33,250 nucleotides of DNA from NCBI GenBank assembly GCA_945876205.1, contig CAMCNL010000010.1:1-33250 (forward strand). The letters run 5' to 3'. The DNA is from Candidatus Sulfopaludibacter sp. SbA3 (GTDB lineage Bacteria; Acidobacteriota; Vicinamibacteria; Vicinamibacterales; UBA2999). Each line of letters starts with the position of its first letter. Positions within the stretch are counted from its first letter, which is position 1. Below the pieces are notes generated by a model. The model saw nothing but the letters and a program-made list of their open reading frames with translations. It was not told where the DNA came from and searched no databases. Both the position numbers and the translations under genes were made by a program. This document shows positions 32,794 to 33,250 of the stretch, piece by piece.

Positions 32794-32946
32794 CACGAAG
32801 AAGAAGCCACGAAGGCACGAAGATCAGGAAGAGACGAAAACCTTCGTGTTCTTCGTGCCCCTTCGTGGCGATGCCTGTTTGGCTTCGTGATCTTCGTGGC
32901 TTCTTCTTCGTGTGCGTCGTGGCTATTCGTCTTCGTGCCCTTCGTG
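32794..32946. repeat. CACGAAG / CTTCGTG inverted heptamer array
   Basis: Three CACGAAG units (32794, 32808, 32816) face eight exact CTTCGTG units (32842, 32851, 32861, 32883, 32892, 32906, 32931, 32940), so the left part can fold onto the right. Units are often 9-10 bases apart. The array begins just after the hemD stop (32783) and ends 14 bases before the hemB start. Confidence 0.85.
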
Positions 32947-32960
32947 GCAAGATCGGCTAC

Positions 32961-33250
32961 ATGGCAGTTCAAACCGCAACACGCCTGAACCTCGCGCGGC
33001 GGCCGCGCCGGCTTCGGCGCACCGATGCCATTCGCGGGATGGTGCGCGAGACGCACCTGACCGCCGACAGCTTCATCTATCCGCTGTTCGTGTGCGAGGG
33101 CCACGGCGTGCGCCGCGAGGTCTCCTCGATGCCGGGGGTCTACCAACTCTCGGTCGACGAAGCGGTCAAGGAAGCGACCGCCGCGAAGGCGGATGGCGTC
33201 CCGGCCGTCCTGCTCTTCGGACTGCCCGCCGACAAGGACGCGAATGGCAC
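32961..33250 (+). CDS. hemB: Delta-aminolevulinic acid dehydratase (3' end cut by window)
   Basis: Joins two aminolevulinate molecules into porphobilinogen, the substrate of HemC. Only the first 96 codons lie in the window. The start ATG at 32961 gives [20 protein letters not shown], then [24 protein letters not shown], and [32 protein letters not shown]; all fit the N-terminal part of HemB (the PLFV-EG, SMPGV and LFG-P--KD motifs). The catalytic lysines and metal site lie beyond the window. It is separated from hemD by the repeat array, so it may have its own promoter or differential expression. Confidence 0.92.
   Translation, partial: MAVQTATRLNLARRPRRLRRTDAIRGMVRETHLTADSFIYPLFVCEGHGVRREVSSMPGVYQLSVDEAVKEATAAKADGVPAVLLFGLPADKDANG

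Noticed and set aside
32794-32946. Possible CRISPR array
   Set aside because: Units are 7 bases, in both orientations, with spacers of 1-18 bases and no cas genes; this is an interspersed heptamer repeat.

Overview
The window is a high-GC, gene-dense bacterial chromosome segment. It most resembles an acidobacterium, probably of the Vicinamibacteria type. Three lines of evidence support this. Three secreted von Willebrand A proteins match the 'acidobacterial VWFA-related' family. Two TonB-type outer-membrane receptors carry carboxypeptidase-regulatory-like N-termini, and there are CBM9/DUF5916 and OmpA outer-membrane proteins, so the cell is Gram-negative. Heme is made by the C5 pathway. No phage, transposase, CRISPR array or plasmid gene was seen; this looks like core chromosome. 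Many start codons are GTG, and many genes overlap by ATGA or GTGA.

Layout. 1-5 kb: the 3' part of a MATE exporter, a periplasmic SurA-like/DsbA-like oxidoreductase, a small ABM-family monooxygenase and a TonB-dependent receptor with a BtuB-like TonB box. 5-10 kb: a VWA protein, a frataxin (CyaY) homologue, a DUF5916 outer-membrane protein and a coiled-coil OmpA protein. 10-13.4 kb: a small membrane-protein gene that appears frameshifted, a second large outer-membrane receptor, and tRNA-Glu(CTC) on the minus strand. 13.4-18 kb: an M23 peptidase, a cupredoxin-like lipoprotein, heme A synthase, heme O synthase and a DUF420 protein, which together form a cytochrome oxidase maturation cluster. 18-22 kb: a membrane diguanylate cyclase, a regulatory-like/TPR protein and a degenerate sulfatase-fold/TPR protein. 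22.8-26.2 kb (minus strand): an F0-only ATP synthase operon (atpZ, an atpI-like gene, atpB, atpE, atpF) followed by a flippase-like membrane protein and a LolA-like secreted protein; no F1 genes follow. 26.2-28.1 kb: two coupled VWA genes, divergent from the ATP synthase operon. 28.1-33.25 kb: a tightly coupled heme operon, hemX/ccsA-like, hemA, hemC, a methylase-hemD fusion and hemB (cut by the window end).

Much of the window serves respiration: heme synthesis, heme O/A modification, a copper-site lipoprotein, the F0 sector and frataxin. The most unusual non-coding material is repetitive. GTTCNGG heptamer tandems sit directly at stop codons. A CACGAAG/CTTCGTG array lies just before hemB. GGCGGGTCC palindromes lie before cyaY and between atpB and atpE. 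Two perfect or near-perfect palindromes lie inside the heme A synthase coding sequence. I did not find a clearly new multi-gene system. The best leads are these repeats, the apparently dead sulfatase/TPR protein and the divergent methylase fused to HemD.
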